Shown in pieces: positions 46,135-55,900 of a stretch of DNA of 64,000 nucleotides. Under the pieces are notes generated by a model. The model made no database searches, had not been told where the DNA came from, and worked only from the letters and a program-made list of their open reading frames with translations. This DNA is from Symbiodinium sp. CCMP2592 (taxonomy: Eukaryota > Sar > Dinophyceae > Suessiales > Symbiodiniaceae). Both the position numbers and the translations under genes were made by a program. How positions within the stretch are numbered: the first letter of the stretch is position 1; every line of letters starts with the position of its first letter. Where the stretch lies: assembly GCA_905221615.1 (NCBI GenBank), contig CAJNDT010004546.1:303501-367500 (forward strand), written 5' to 3'.

Positions 46135-48468
46135 TCAGATTCCTTCTCCAGGCTTCTGGGGTCCTACGGTGGACTCCTTGCTCGATCCTAGCAGGTCGCG
46201 GTCCTTCAAGGCATCTATCTCCATATCCTCGATCCCTTTCGGGGGGCGTCTGGAAGAATTCTCTTTCCCCCTGCCCTTGGACCTCCCGCTCAGAGCCCAC
46301 CAGGCGCGCGAAGCGCCCATCAGCTTGATGCTCTTCTTTCCGTTTCCTTTGTACAATCGTGATCCCGATTTGGCTAGATAGGTTTTCCAGCCCCGTTCCG
46401 ACCCGGTCCAAGGCGAAACAACGTTGAACCCAACATCCGCCACCAAGACCTCTTCCAACCTCAGGAAAACATCCCCAAAATGAACCTCAAGGTCGACGAC
46501 CCCGGAAACGACGATCGCACCGCCCGAGGCGTTGAACAGATTGGCCGTTCGGTCGTACTTCTTGACAACACGAAATCCTGAGAGATGCTTGTCTGAAACA
46601 ATGTGGCAGGTGGCTCCACTATCGACTAGCCACAGGTCCCCGGGAGTGGTCTCGAGGGCCTTGCACACATGAGCTACGTCGCCGTGCTTCAAAACACGGG
46701 ATCCTAAGGAGCCCATGCACTCAGAACCTCGACTCTCCGACTCAGGCGACCCTTCGGGTCCAGAACCCGGCTTCGGAACTACAAGGGCTTCCGGCTCCGG
46801 TCTCTCAGGCTGGCTCAGAACACGGCGTTCGGAAGAAGAGGGCTCCGAAGAGCCTCGCCCCGGACAGGAAAACCTCATCGCCATCACGGTGGCGTTTCCT
46901 CCCGACTCTGCCTCTGACTCGGGCTCTGTCAAGGAGCGTCCCTTTCCAGGCTGTCCTTTCTTCTTCTTCTTTCCCTTCTTGCCTTGGTCCTTTCCCTTGT
47001 CGCTTTTGCCTTTGTCGCCCTTGCCCTTCTCGGAACCACGTGGCGTGCCAGATCCTTTCGGAGTCTGGTCGCCTTTTCCTTTTGGCTTTCCTTTGTCTCC
47101 TTTCCCTTTGCCTTTGGGAGCACCACCGCGCTCGTCCTTCTGACGCTGCCAACACTTCTCGGCTGTGTGTCCCTTCTTCCCGCAGTAGTCGCAAACCTTC
47201 TCCTGCAAGGCTCGGCCAGAAGAGCCAGGAGCCTCACACAGTCGCAGCTGCTCCTCGTAGTAAGTCAGCGTCTTCCGAAGAGCTTCCCAGTTCGAGCTGG
47301 ACCCGTGCAGTACCACGTACTGACGCACTTCTGCACCCAAGCTCTGTAAGAGAACAGAGCAACGGTCCGCCTCAGACAACTGAAGCTCCGGAAAGTTGCT
47401 CAGCTTCGCCTCCGACTTGGAAAAAGAATCCTCAAGATGTCGAATCAAGTCGGTGGGCCTGTGCAAGTGCCCAACGTGCTGGTACAACTTCAACGACTGT
47501 TCTCGCACGAAGACGGCTTCCATACGGGAAACGATGGAGTACTGAGAGGTGATCGTTCTAACCACCTCGTAGCCGCAAGCGCTCTGCCCCTGCCTCTTCG
47601 AGCAGGACCTCAAGAGCTCGCTTCCCCGCTCCCACTTGGCGAGGGACTGAGTCAAGTAGTAGAACAGCTTGGAGCTCCGCGCTGCAGTGTCAGGATTCAG
47701 GTCAGCCTGCAGAATCTCCGTCTTCACAGGGATACAGAGCTGCAGTTCCCGAACAAACGCTTCTTCCTGCAGGGCAAGCCAGGAACTCAGCGTCTCCATA
47801 AAGGAGTGCCAAGTCTCTACCTCCTTCATGCGCCCTTTTCCCATGCCTTGGTGATCTATCACCGGAAGATTCGGCAAATACTTCTCTGCACGACCAGCTC
47901 CACTGTACCCAGAGGTCTGAGGAGGAACAACTGCTGGACTCGCTACAGCGCTGCTCGCCGAGGCAGTGCTTGGCGCGAAGGGGTCCCGAGTCTTAGCTGC
48001 CTCCGCTGCCTTCTTGGCTGCTTCAGCTGCCTCCAGAACCTTCTCTTCAGCTTTGTTCCTTCTCTCTTCCTCCAGATCCATTCTCCGGAGCATCGTCGCA
48101 ACGAGCTGCTGGTTCATTGCCATCATCTCTCTCTGCTGACGAAGCATTTCCATCATGAATCCAGGCATCGCCTCAGCAGTAAAGACTGCAGTTCCCGAGC
48201 TGCCGCTCGGACCGGCAGCCTTCGGACTCTGAACAGGTGGAGCCGACGCCTTTGGACTTTGCACAGGAGGCACAGTAGCACCAGTCGGCGAACCCGCCGC
48301 TGGAACAGAAGGCTGTGCTTGCGTAGGAGCAGGAGTCGGACCTTGCACAGGAGCAAACGGATTCGCTTCCTGCTGAGCAGCCGCTTCAGGCGCTGCCGCA
48401 GCTGGTCCTGGACCAAAAAGGTCGAACTCCTCTTCTGCAGTGGTCTCTGGCACAGGGACGTCTGCCAT
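46135..48468 (-). CDS. Copia Gag-protease
   Basis: A 777-codon frame starting MADVPVPETTAEEEFDLF, 19 bases after the primer-binding site. Residues about 1-130 are Ala/Pro/Gln-rich with a coiled coil (QQREMMAMNQQLVATMLRRM). Residues about 190-410 are a copia Gag capsid-like helical domain (WHSFMETLSSWLALQEE, YVVLHGSSSNWEALRKTL). The zinc knuckle CDYCGKKGHTAEKC lies near residue 425, followed by long GKGKGD-type basic tracts. The protease follows near residue 612 with LWLVDSGATCHIVSD (active-site DSG) and closes around VADVGFNVVSPW. It would form the virus-like particle and cut the polyprotein. Confidence 0.88.
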   Translation of the reverse strand: MADVPVPETTAEEEFDLFGPGPAAAAPEAAAQQEANPFAPVQGPTPAPTQAQPSVPAAGSPTGATVPPVQSPKASAPPVQSPKAAGPSGSSGTAVFTAEAMPGFMMEMLRQQREMMAMNQQLVATMLRRMDLEEERRNKAEEKVLEAAEAAKKAAEAAKTRDPFAPSTASASSAVASPAVVPPQTSGYSGAGRAEKYLPNLPVIDHQGMGKGRMKEVETWHSFMETLSSWLALQEEAFVRELQLCIPVKTEILQADLNPDTAARSSKLFYYLTQSLAKWERGSELLRSCSKRQGQSACGYEVVRTITSQYSIVSRMEAVFVREQSLKLYQHVGHLHRPTDLIRHLEDSFSKSEAKLSNFPELQLSEADRCSVLLQSLGAEVRQYVVLHGSSSNWEALRKTLTYYEEQLRLCEAPGSSGRALQEKVCDYCGKKGHTAEKCWQRQKDERGGAPKGKGKGDKGKPKGKGDQTPKGSGTPRGSEKGKGDKGKSDKGKDQGKKGKKKKKGQPGKGRSLTEPESEAESGGNATVMAMRFSCPGRGSSEPSSSERRVLSQPERPEPEALVVPKPGSGPEGSPESESRGSECMGSLGSRVLKHGDVAHVCKALETTPGDLWLVDSGATCHIVSDKHLSGFRVVKKYDRTANLFNASGGAIVVSGVVDLEVHFGDVFLRLEEVLVADVGFNVVSPWTGSERGWKTYLAKSGSRLYKGNGKKSIKLMGASRAWWALSGRSKGRGKENSSRRPPKGIEDMEIDALKDRDLLGSSKESTVGPQKPGEGI

Positions 48469-48486
48469 GGCTTTACTAGGAACGCA

Positions 48487-48504
48487 CTCAGCGCTCCGCT
48501 ACCA
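48487..48504 (-). other. Copia primer-binding site
   Basis: The minus strand reads TGGTAGCGGAGCGCTGAG directly after the LTR end, with no spacer. It starts TGG, complementary to a tRNA CCA end, and fits an initiator-methionine-type acceptor ending GCUACCA. The exact tRNA of this organism cannot be checked here. Confidence 0.75.
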
Positions 48505-48992
48505 TGTGAAAAACGCAGAGCAAGTCTCTTTTCACTCCACGCTTGAGCCAAACACCGAAGTGTTCAGCAAGGTCTCTTGCGGAGTCTCGCGCAGCAAATT
48601 CCGTCTCAACTTTGCTAAACAAAGGAGGAATGACATGCAACCGTCCTAATGCTTCTCAGGACTTCTGTACTCACTCAAACAGCACTGCACAGCCACTCTG
48701 TCCTTGGTGTCCCTACCGGCACGAGCGAAGCGAGGGTCGGCGGAAACAGCGACAGGTGCAGTCAGAGCAACACGCACTTCTTCAAGGATGCCCAAAAAGC
48801 ATCTCTAGTGCTGTAAGCGCTCATCACGGTCTTCAAGACAAGTGCAAACATGCCAAAACATGTGTTCGCCATGCAAATGCTTGTTCAAGCTTCCAAAAGC
48901 AAAACAGTTCAAGGCAAAAGGATGAAACCCTTTCTCATGCAAAAGGACATGTCACTTACTCAAGGGCACAACTCAAAGGAGCATCTTTCACA
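48505..48992 (-). repeat. Copia 5' LTR, intact, 488 bp
   Basis: Starts TGTGAAA and ends TTTCACA (7-bp inverted ends). It contains the leader-like CTTGAGCCAAA at 48542-48552, so on the minus strand TTTGGCTCAAG lies 37 bases before the LTR end and the primer-binding site. It also preserves the empty site (48629/48630) of YR element 2. Confidence 0.94.
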
Positions 48993-48997
48993 CTATT
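48993..48997. repeat. Target-site duplication CTATT, right copy
   Basis: Matches 14035-14039 and directly follows the LTR end. Confidence 0.9.
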
Positions 48998-49179
48998 ACC
49001 AAGTTGATCTCGAGGCATTGATGACGCTCGCCGCGGTTTCCCGCCATACCTGTCGAGCGATCGTTGGACTATACGAGGGCACTGACTTTCTGCGTGCGTC
49101 GGCCATCCATGATGCAGTGGATGGTATACAGCCGTGGACCTTGGGTTGGCCTAACCAGGATACAGCGGCCTGTTTGTGA
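48998..49179 (+). other. Exon-like copy 2, right part
   Basis: Open plus-strand frame QVDLEALMTLAAVSRHTCR, a linker, then FLRASAIHDAVDGIQPWTL, ending in a stop at 49177. It is similar to 13695-13955. It continues the frame from 13994-14039 when the copia element is skipped. Confidence 0.4.
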
Positions 49180-51150
49180 CGGGCTGCTCTACGACACTGG
49201 CTCTCTGAATGAGTGATTCGCCCTTGCGAGACCCATTGGAAGGGAAACTGGGCGCATGGCAACTCATCTTTTGCTCTTGTGTTGCGAACTGCCACCAACT
49301 TGACAATTTTGATGATGGTGGCCATTGCGCGACCCATGTCTTACGGGGAGCAGGGCCAGTGATCCGAGAGACAGTGTATATATCAGAGCTGAACGATTTC
49401 GCCGACCAAGTCTGTGTCGCAGCTCCTGTTTCACCTAGCATTTTTGTACAGCTTATTCATTTCTTGTAAGTTGCTCTCTTTCTTAGGGACCGAGTGCTGC
49501 AGGCATACGCCAAAAAAAATTGACTTGGGCTCCACTGACGGTCTTGGACAACTTTGGGCGACGGCACTCTGTTGTCGTAGAACGATCGCTGAGGACCCGT
49601 AGCAAGTGATGAATGGTAAACCCCGGCAAAGCCTGGGCACCGCAGCAGCTCCGTTTTCTCTAATTAAGTTCCCTATTTCACCGTTGTTTTAGTTGTTTGG
49701 TTGTTTGTCGTTTGTGGGGACCGAGTGCTACACCCGCAGTCGACAAGGCCCGCACAAGCCAAAAACCTCTATTAAAGCATGCGGGCAGCAATCGCAATTT
49801 GGAGTTGGCCAACCAGAGAGGTCGAAACTTCCGCCTTGACTCTGAGTTCAAGAAACTGCAGACCTGTGCAAGCTGCAAGAGAAATGGAGAAGGGCAGTGC
49901 CTTGCTGCGGATCTACGTGGGTCCCAAGTCCCACGGTGGTTGTCGCCAGCTCTGTTGCAGCCCCAACTTTCCCTCCCCTTTTGGCTGCTTTCCGCCTGCA
50001 GCCGTGGGTTGCGGAGTGTTGGAACCGGTGCCCACGGTGACGTTGCCGGCTCTCTCTCTGGGCGCAAGAGACATTTGATGAGGCAACCGTTGCGGACAGG
50101 TGATTTAATACCCACTTTTGGCATTGGAAAGCAAGAACCGGAGTCCATCCATTGGTCCAATAGCAACCACCACCATATCTCCGGACGCGCCAACTACACC
50201 ACGATAGATCAAAAACTCGACCTTCGGGCAGCCGTAGCACCGGGTTACAGAACTGAGCAAGAGCAATGGAAACTGCCAAAATGGGATTGGTCCAGCTTCC
50301 CAGGAGTGGGTATCGCAAGACGCTACCGTAAGACACGAGTTGCGAAGCACCGCCCGGCTTCCCACCAGTTCAACGGCAATGAGCCCCTCCAAAGACATCA
50401 AAGCAATGCTGCTAACACTCCTGTCCCTGCGGCCGCCTAACAAAACCTCCTGCATTTACCTCTGCCAGTGAAAAAAAAGGTTTCATCGATGACTACCACA
50501 CAGCCAAGTTGGATCCAGTTTCATTTCTGCTGAACAACAAGCCATACAAGCCATAGCAGATCTCGAATCTTGTCGCAGATCTGCTTGGCCCATGTGTTTT
50601 TAGCAAGACTGGTTTCTTTTGCAACCTGCTTTTAGGGTGCATTCGAAGAACCAGTACAATGTTCGAAGGTGTTGACGTCACTGTAAGCGGGCAAAAGCAA
50701 ATCACCATGCCATCGCCACGAGCTTGTGTTTTGGTGCTTTCTCCTAGTGTGGCGTCTTCGCGCCGCGGCCACCTCCAAAGCTGTCCAAGACCATCAGTGG
50801 AGCCCAAGACAGGCTCCGGCCGCCGTTCTAGACACTAGTTCCGTCGAAAAACGGTCGGCTCCAAGGTCCTGTTGTGCCCCGGTCGTGCACAGAAAAAATC
50901 CACAAGTCCAAGAAGCCCAGAGCCAGAGGCAATGGCAGGACCCGTCGACGTGTGTCGAAAGGTTGGACACTGTGGCCGGCCAATGAGTCCAATGTCTGAG
51001 AGGGCCACGCTCCGAGGTAGGAGGCCATTAATCGAGCACGCGCTGCATGTCGGATTCTCGCAGAAGGCACAGCAATTGATAATGGCTCTCATCATACAAG
51101 GCTTTGAAACGGTCCCGTACTGGAGGGGGTCACCCTGGACGTGGCCAGCT
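49180..51150. other. No gene recognised
   Basis: The longest frame is plus 49697-50440 (247 codons, with ELANQRGRNFRLDSEFKKLQ and CASCKRNGEGQCL), which shows no known domain and has competing minus frames. The region holds a 34-base imperfect inverted repeat (49524-49557 and 50775-50808). It may be host intergenic or intronic DNA, or an old element. Confidence 0.3.
49524..50808. repeat. Inverted-repeat pair bounding about 1.3 kb
   Basis: CTTGGGCTCCACTGACGGTC at 49524 recurs inverted at 50808 with two to three differences over 34 bases. The arms could be the ends of a decayed DNA transposon; no transposase was found inside. Confidence 0.45.
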
Positions 51151-51154
51151 GGGC

Positions 51155-51938
51155 CTCTCTCTGGGGAGGGTGTTCCAGCGCTCCACTCTGTGATAGCTAC
51201 AAGCCTTAGTTCGAGACATAGGGTAGAATTCGGTACTTTGGAGCACTGTCGATTCGCGGGCCTACGGCCCGCAGCTCTGACGATCTTAGGGGCTCTAAAG
51301 TCTTTGCAAAACGGGCTTTAGAGGAACTTTAAGGGCGCGCCTCTGGCCAGCAGCTGACGAGTGCTCGCCGGCAGCTTAGGAGCTACTTGCTGGCAACTCA
51401 CGAGCTACTTGCTCGCAACTCACGAGCTTGCTGGCAACTCACGAGCTCCTGGCTCGCAACTCAGGAGCTTGCTGGCAACTCACGAGCTACTTGCTCGCAA
51501 CTCACGAGCTACTTGCTGGCAGCTCACGAGCTCCTGGCTCGCAACTCAGGAGCTGCCTGCTCGCAATTCACGAGCACTCGCCCGCTGCCTACGAGCAACT
51601 CACGAGCACTCGCCGGCTGCCTACGAGCAACTTAGGAGCTGCTCCCACGCCCTCCGCGCCGAACGAGCGCGCGTAAGCGCGCGTCGCTCCCAAACAGCTC
51701 CGGAGCACGACGGAGCGCCTCCAAACAGCTCGCGAGCCCTGCGCGCGCCCTCAAACTCCTTCCAATGCAGCGCGCGCCCGTTTTGCAAGCACTTTAGAGC
51801 CCCTAAGATTGCGAGCCCTACGGCCTCCAGCCCTCAAAATCGAAAGGCCCTCGAAGTAGCGAATTCTACCCTATGTCTCGAAACTAGCCTCGTAGCTACT
51901 ACAGAGTGGAGTGCTGGAACACCCTCCCCAGAGAGAGC
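51155..51938. mobile_element. Palindromic non-coding element (MITE-like)
   Basis: Arms 51155-51312 and 51783-51938 are inverted copies at roughly 75-80 percent identity by eye. They share CTCTCTGGGGAGGGTGTTCC at the outer ends and GGGGCTCTAAAG...TTGCAAAACGGG at the inner ends. No ORF with a recognised domain lies inside. It ends about 50 bases from the left end of viral unit A. Confidence 0.65.
51366..51646. repeat. Tandem array inside the palindromic element
   Basis: About nine units of 19-22 bases and two of about 32, built on CAACTCACGAGCTACTTGCT. Successive units alternate between GGC and CGC at the joint, so the true period may be a dimer of about 42 bases. Read as protein it gives LATHELLARNSRA-type repeats, which are a by-product. 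Confidence 0.85.
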
Positions 51939-51986
51939 GCACAGGTCGAAAAGCATCAAATCAGTGCAGATTTGCGCCAAAACCGC

Positions 51987-52228
51987 GATTGATATTCCAG
52001 CCGGCGAAATATCAATTCCCATCAATCGCCGCTCTTGCATCGGTTTCGCTAACTTGTGTTGCCATTTCCTGGTCTCTCATCGCTTCAGAGCACAACTAGT
52101 TTCCGCAGATCAGTCCACTGCCTCGATTTCTATGATTCTGACAAGGTTATCAATCCAAAGGAGCCGATTGATGGAATTGATGGAATTGATGGTTTTTCTG
52201 GGCCGTCTCGGCTGGCAGATTTTTTTTT
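51987..52228 (+). repeat. 242-bp terminal repeat, copy 1 (left end of unit A)
   Basis: Starts GATTGATATT and ends GGCTGGCAGATTTTTTTTT. It has an outer hairpin (ATTGATATT...AAATATCAAT), the block CATTTCCTGGTCTCTCAT and the triple GATTGATGGAATTGATGGAA near the inner end. It is the same length as copy 3 and one base longer than copy 2. Confidence 0.9.
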
Positions 52229-52699
52229 CCTCGATGCCAGGCAGGTCGTGTTCGTCGTCGTTCACTTCGTCACCGTCGTCTATCCTATCCTATCCTAATG
52301 GGGCACGCTGAGCCGGGGCCTAGGGCCGATGATCCACCCTTGTGGGGAGAGGCTCTAGGTTGTGGCACGGCGGTCCCAGCGAGTGGAGGTGGTGCCTGAC
52401 TGTTCAAGGCTCAATTGGGGGGTTATCAGTATCCCCCAGCCACCGATGAAGCTCGCGCCGGTCGGCGAGGCACCGGGGAGGCGTCCAGGGAATGGGGCGC
52501 TTCCGAAGCCTCGCCACCCCTGTCAGTCCCCCTTGGCGGGGGGGCTGTCGGGGAACCCCCATCCAGCCTCCCTCGCGGGGGGCTGTCGGGGGAACGAAAC
52601 TATGGCCTTTTTTTTGCAGCTTTTTTCGACAAAAGAGCAAGGTCCGAATTCCGACCTTGCGCCAACAACTCAGGTCCAACCCATTCTTTCGCCAAAAAA
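52229..52699. other. No gene recognised
   Basis: About 470 bases with a short CCTATCCTATCCTA run at about 52283 and G/C-rich repeats (CCCCCTTGGCGGGGGGGCTG and a near copy) at about 52530-52600. No ORF with a recognisable domain. Confidence 0.4.
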
Positions 52700-52995
52700 C
52701 GAGCCGGAGTCACAACTAGCCAGATTTGGCGAATGCTGACACCCCCACAAAACCGCTCTCAATTTCATCAAAAACGGGCCACTGTCACGGGCCACTGTCG
52801 CGATTCGCCAAATCTGGTGAGTTGCGACAGTGCCACAAAATCGCGCTCGATTTCATCAAAACGGGCCACTGTCACGGGCCACTGTCGCGATTCGTCAAAT
52901 CTGACGAATTGCGACAGTGCCACAAAACCGCTCTCAATTTCATCAAAAACGGGCCACTGTCGCAACTCGCCAGATTTGGTGAATGCTGACAGTGC
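52700..52995. repeat. About 85-bp tandem repeats downstream of the replication gene
   Basis: Roughly three units, each with CAATTTCATCAAAAACGGGC, the repeated GGGCCACTGTC and an inverted CGCCAAATCTGG(TGAG). They abut the stop of the replication gene. Possible terminator, origin or simple satellite. Confidence 0.75.
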
Positions 52996-52997
52996 CG

Positions 52998-55900
52998 CTA
53001 CAGGACGCTCAAAAGCTCCGAATTGGTGGCCCGGGAGCACCCCATGTACAGATGCTTGAGCGTGAAGTGCGGGCTCTCCACGTCATAGAGCCAAACCCGT
53101 CCTCTCAGGGTCAGGCCCTGCACCGAAGCATACGTAATCGCGCTGCAAAGCCGCGTGTGCTTCAGCAACTCCGGGCCCGCGAAGCATTGTGCCCGCTCTC
53201 CAGGCGCACGACGTCCCCCTCCACGGCTTCCACGGTCAGGAAGGTGCCCTTTTGCACTTTACCACCGGCTCCGATCAAGCGCAATCCCGGCCAGACCCTC
53301 ATGGTCTGCGGCGCATTCGTCGGCACCGCCCCGCGGGCCTCGTACCGCACCACCAGAGCATCGGCGGGCGCAAGCCTGCGATTCTCCTGCTCGTTGATCT
53401 GCAATCGCTTCGCGTGGGAGATGACCAGGCTCACGTCCGGCTCCCCCCGCCTCGCGAAGCGCCGTCGGGCCTCCCGCACCGCATCAACCAGCGGCACCTG
53501 CGCCGGCTCGTCCACTTTAAGCCAGGTCAGGAACTCGAAGATCCGCTCGTCGAAGCGCCAGCGCTCCGAGAGCTCGTGGCACCAGCCCCCCGCCAGATCG
53601 TGCAGCAGCTGGCTGTCCTTGAGCTCCTTGCAAACCTCCGCCCCCGCGAAGCTGTCCAGCACAGCGGGGAGTTGCCTGAAGTCTCCGATCAATAAGAAGC
53701 GAATCTTCTTGTTCATGCTCAAGCAAGCTATGTCAGCCCACAGGGGAGTGTCCAATTGAGTGAGTTCTTCTATGACCAGCCAGGTGGCGCTGCAGTGGCC
53801 GTTGCGCACATTCCGCCGCACCCAGTGGTCCGCCGTCTGCGCCCCCAGGCCCACGTTCTGCACAGCCGCGTGGGTCTTCGTGATGATGTGCACCGTGTCC
53901 CCGTGCTCCCTCAGAGCCTCGACGATCCTCTTGGCCTGGAAGGTCTTGCCGGTGCCCGGGAAGCCCTTCAACAAAAGGCTCTCTCCGTCCAGGCAGTGCG
54001 CCACCGGGTCCTCCACCCGCCGCCACGGCGCCTTCGCCCTGATGGGCTCCGCCTCCATGCTGGGCTCCCGATACTGGCCCTTCAGCCCGGTGACCTCCTC
54101 GTAGCGATACACAGGCGTGCCGTCCCGGTGCGACATCTTCAGCAACCGCTCCACGGCGGGCCGGTGCTTCTTGGGGACGTCCTGCATCACAAGACAATCG
54201 GTCTTGATGCATTTGAGGTACCGCCGGGGCACCTCCGCCAGCGCCTGGCGGATGCGCGCCACGGCGACGTACTCGGCCCCCATGATGTAGTCGTGCACCG
54301 GGCGGTAGCTGCTGTTCGAGAGCAGCTCCGTCACGAAGACGTGGTCCCAGTGCATCCCCCCGGCCGCATCCGTGAAGGTCTGGCGCCAGCTGCACCCCTC
54401 CCCATCTACTTGATGATTTGAAGTCTTCATAGAATAGACTAGTTCTAGGTTCCGGGCAAACAGACCCACGAGGCTGTTGATGGCCAGCTTCGCATAGTGC
54501 TCCTCGCCCTGCGGCCAATTGCGCTCCATGCGCTGCAGGACCTGCTCGAGGCACTGCTGGTCGACGTGCGCAGTGGCATCGAGGCTCCACTTGAAGTGCT
54601 GCCACTGCGCCATCCGCGCCTCGAGCAAATAAGCGCACACGGGCTTGGCGTACCACCCTGGCCCCACGAAGGGAAGGCGATCCAGCACACCCTTGCGGTG
54701 GTCGCAGGGCAGGTCGACCCACATGAGGTCCGCCAGCTTGCCCTCCTCCGCGGGGACGATGCAGTCCAGCGGGCAGAAAACGGGCAGCGGGAAGCGGGCG
54801 TTGGCCAGGCCGTTCTTGCGGCAGCGGCACACGTCGATGCCCTGGCAGGGTCGGTCGAGATCCCACTTCTGCAGCTGGAAGACCAGCGGCGGCAGCCTGG
54901 GCGAGGCCGCGTAGTTCTGGTACACAAACCGACAGAACCGGCTCTCGAGGGTGGTGCTGTGGTTGCCCTCCAGGCTGGTCTTGGTGCGGTGACACTCCAG
55001 GCACAGGGCCTGCAGCTCCTGCTGCTGTCCGGAGAAGGACTGGGCCACGGGGATGACGTGATCGATCTCGAAAGTGCCCAGACCTATCGGTGCGCCGCAC
55101 AGCTTGCACATCCCCTGCTGGCGGGCGAGCAGCTCCTCCCGGCGGCTTCGGGTGTCCTCGCGCTTGCCCTGCAGCAGGTGCAGGAAGACCTCCAGGCTGG
55201 CTCCGGCCAGGCGCTGTCCGCGATAGGGCACCCCCAGGCGCTCCGTCCACTGCTGCAGCACCTGCGCATCCTCGCAAAGCTCCCGAATCACGCAGTCCGC
55301 CCCGCCCGCAACCCTCAGTCGCAGCGCGGACCACTCGCACAACCCCCGCATGGAAACCTTGGGGTGGTGCCCCTCCGCCAGCAGCTGCGCTCGCACCCCG
55401 CGAAGGTCTTCGGAGTAGAAGTATCCCGATTTGATCTCTCCCTCCCACAACTGCCACTCCTTGAACTCCGGCACCGGGTTATCCCGCCTGAGCCGGCGGA
55501 AGCGCTGCCGCTGCTCGGACTCGTCGCAGCCGGCCACGGCCCGGGCGCTCCTGTAGAAGAAGGCGTGCCCGTTCCAGGACGTGAAGGCTATAGCCCTCTC
55601 CTCCTTCTCCGCTGGTTGGAAGCAATCCAGCAACCGGCCCCTGCAATCGACGTAGAACATGGGAGCGTTGCGCCACACGCAAAAGGTGCGGATCTCTGCG
55701 GGGGAGACGCCCCGCTGCTGCCAGTTCCCGGGGCAAATCGAGTTAAAGTCTTCCATGACCTCCTGCAGCGGGAGCTTCAGCAGCTCCGCTATTTGCCTGG
55801 GCACACACAGCATGTCCCGGCGCTCCTCAAAAGCGCTGGCCAGGATCTGGTCCCCAGCGAAGAGCTGGTAGCTGACCTCCCGCAGCGCCCCCAAAGGTTG

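Larger units (their letters stand above)
14040..48992 (-). mobile_element. Ty1/copia LTR retrotransposon with nested insertions
   Basis: This is a single copia element on the minus strand. Its 5' LTR is 48505-48992, the primer-binding site 48487-48504, gag-protease 46135-48468, an extra ORF 43321-44892, integrase-RT-RNase H 39840-43469, and the 3' LTR is split into 14040-14164 and 25271-25630. Two later events enlarged it: a YR retroelement inside the 3' LTR (14165-25270) and LINE-derived units (25631-39855). The LINE units removed the end of RNase H, the polypurine tract and the first three bases of the 3' LTR. The two LTRs look identical base for base over the 485 shared positions, so the copia insertion and everything nested in it are recent. 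Confidence 0.92.

Noticed and set aside
43466..46411. 981-codon minus frame across the copia middle
   Set aside because: Over 43.5-44.9 kb it overlaps the better composed 523-codon frame and is Gly/Arg/Ser-rich without motifs. Only its right part may be real linker sequence.
48505..48992. LTR ending at 48990 with a 7-bp duplication CACTATT
   Set aside because: Extending the LTR by CA gives symmetric ends TGTGAAA/TTTCACA and a normal 5-bp copia duplication CTATT.
51366..51646. CRISPR-like array
   Set aside because: Units are contiguous with no unique spacers, lie inside a palindrome and have no cas genes. The genome is eukaryotic.
53733..55457. 574-codon minus frame and 486-codon plus frame (54497-55957) over the replication gene
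   Set aside because: Both are Gly/Ala/Pro/Arg-rich shadows typical of GC-rich coding DNA. The frame with HNH and helicase motifs is the real one.
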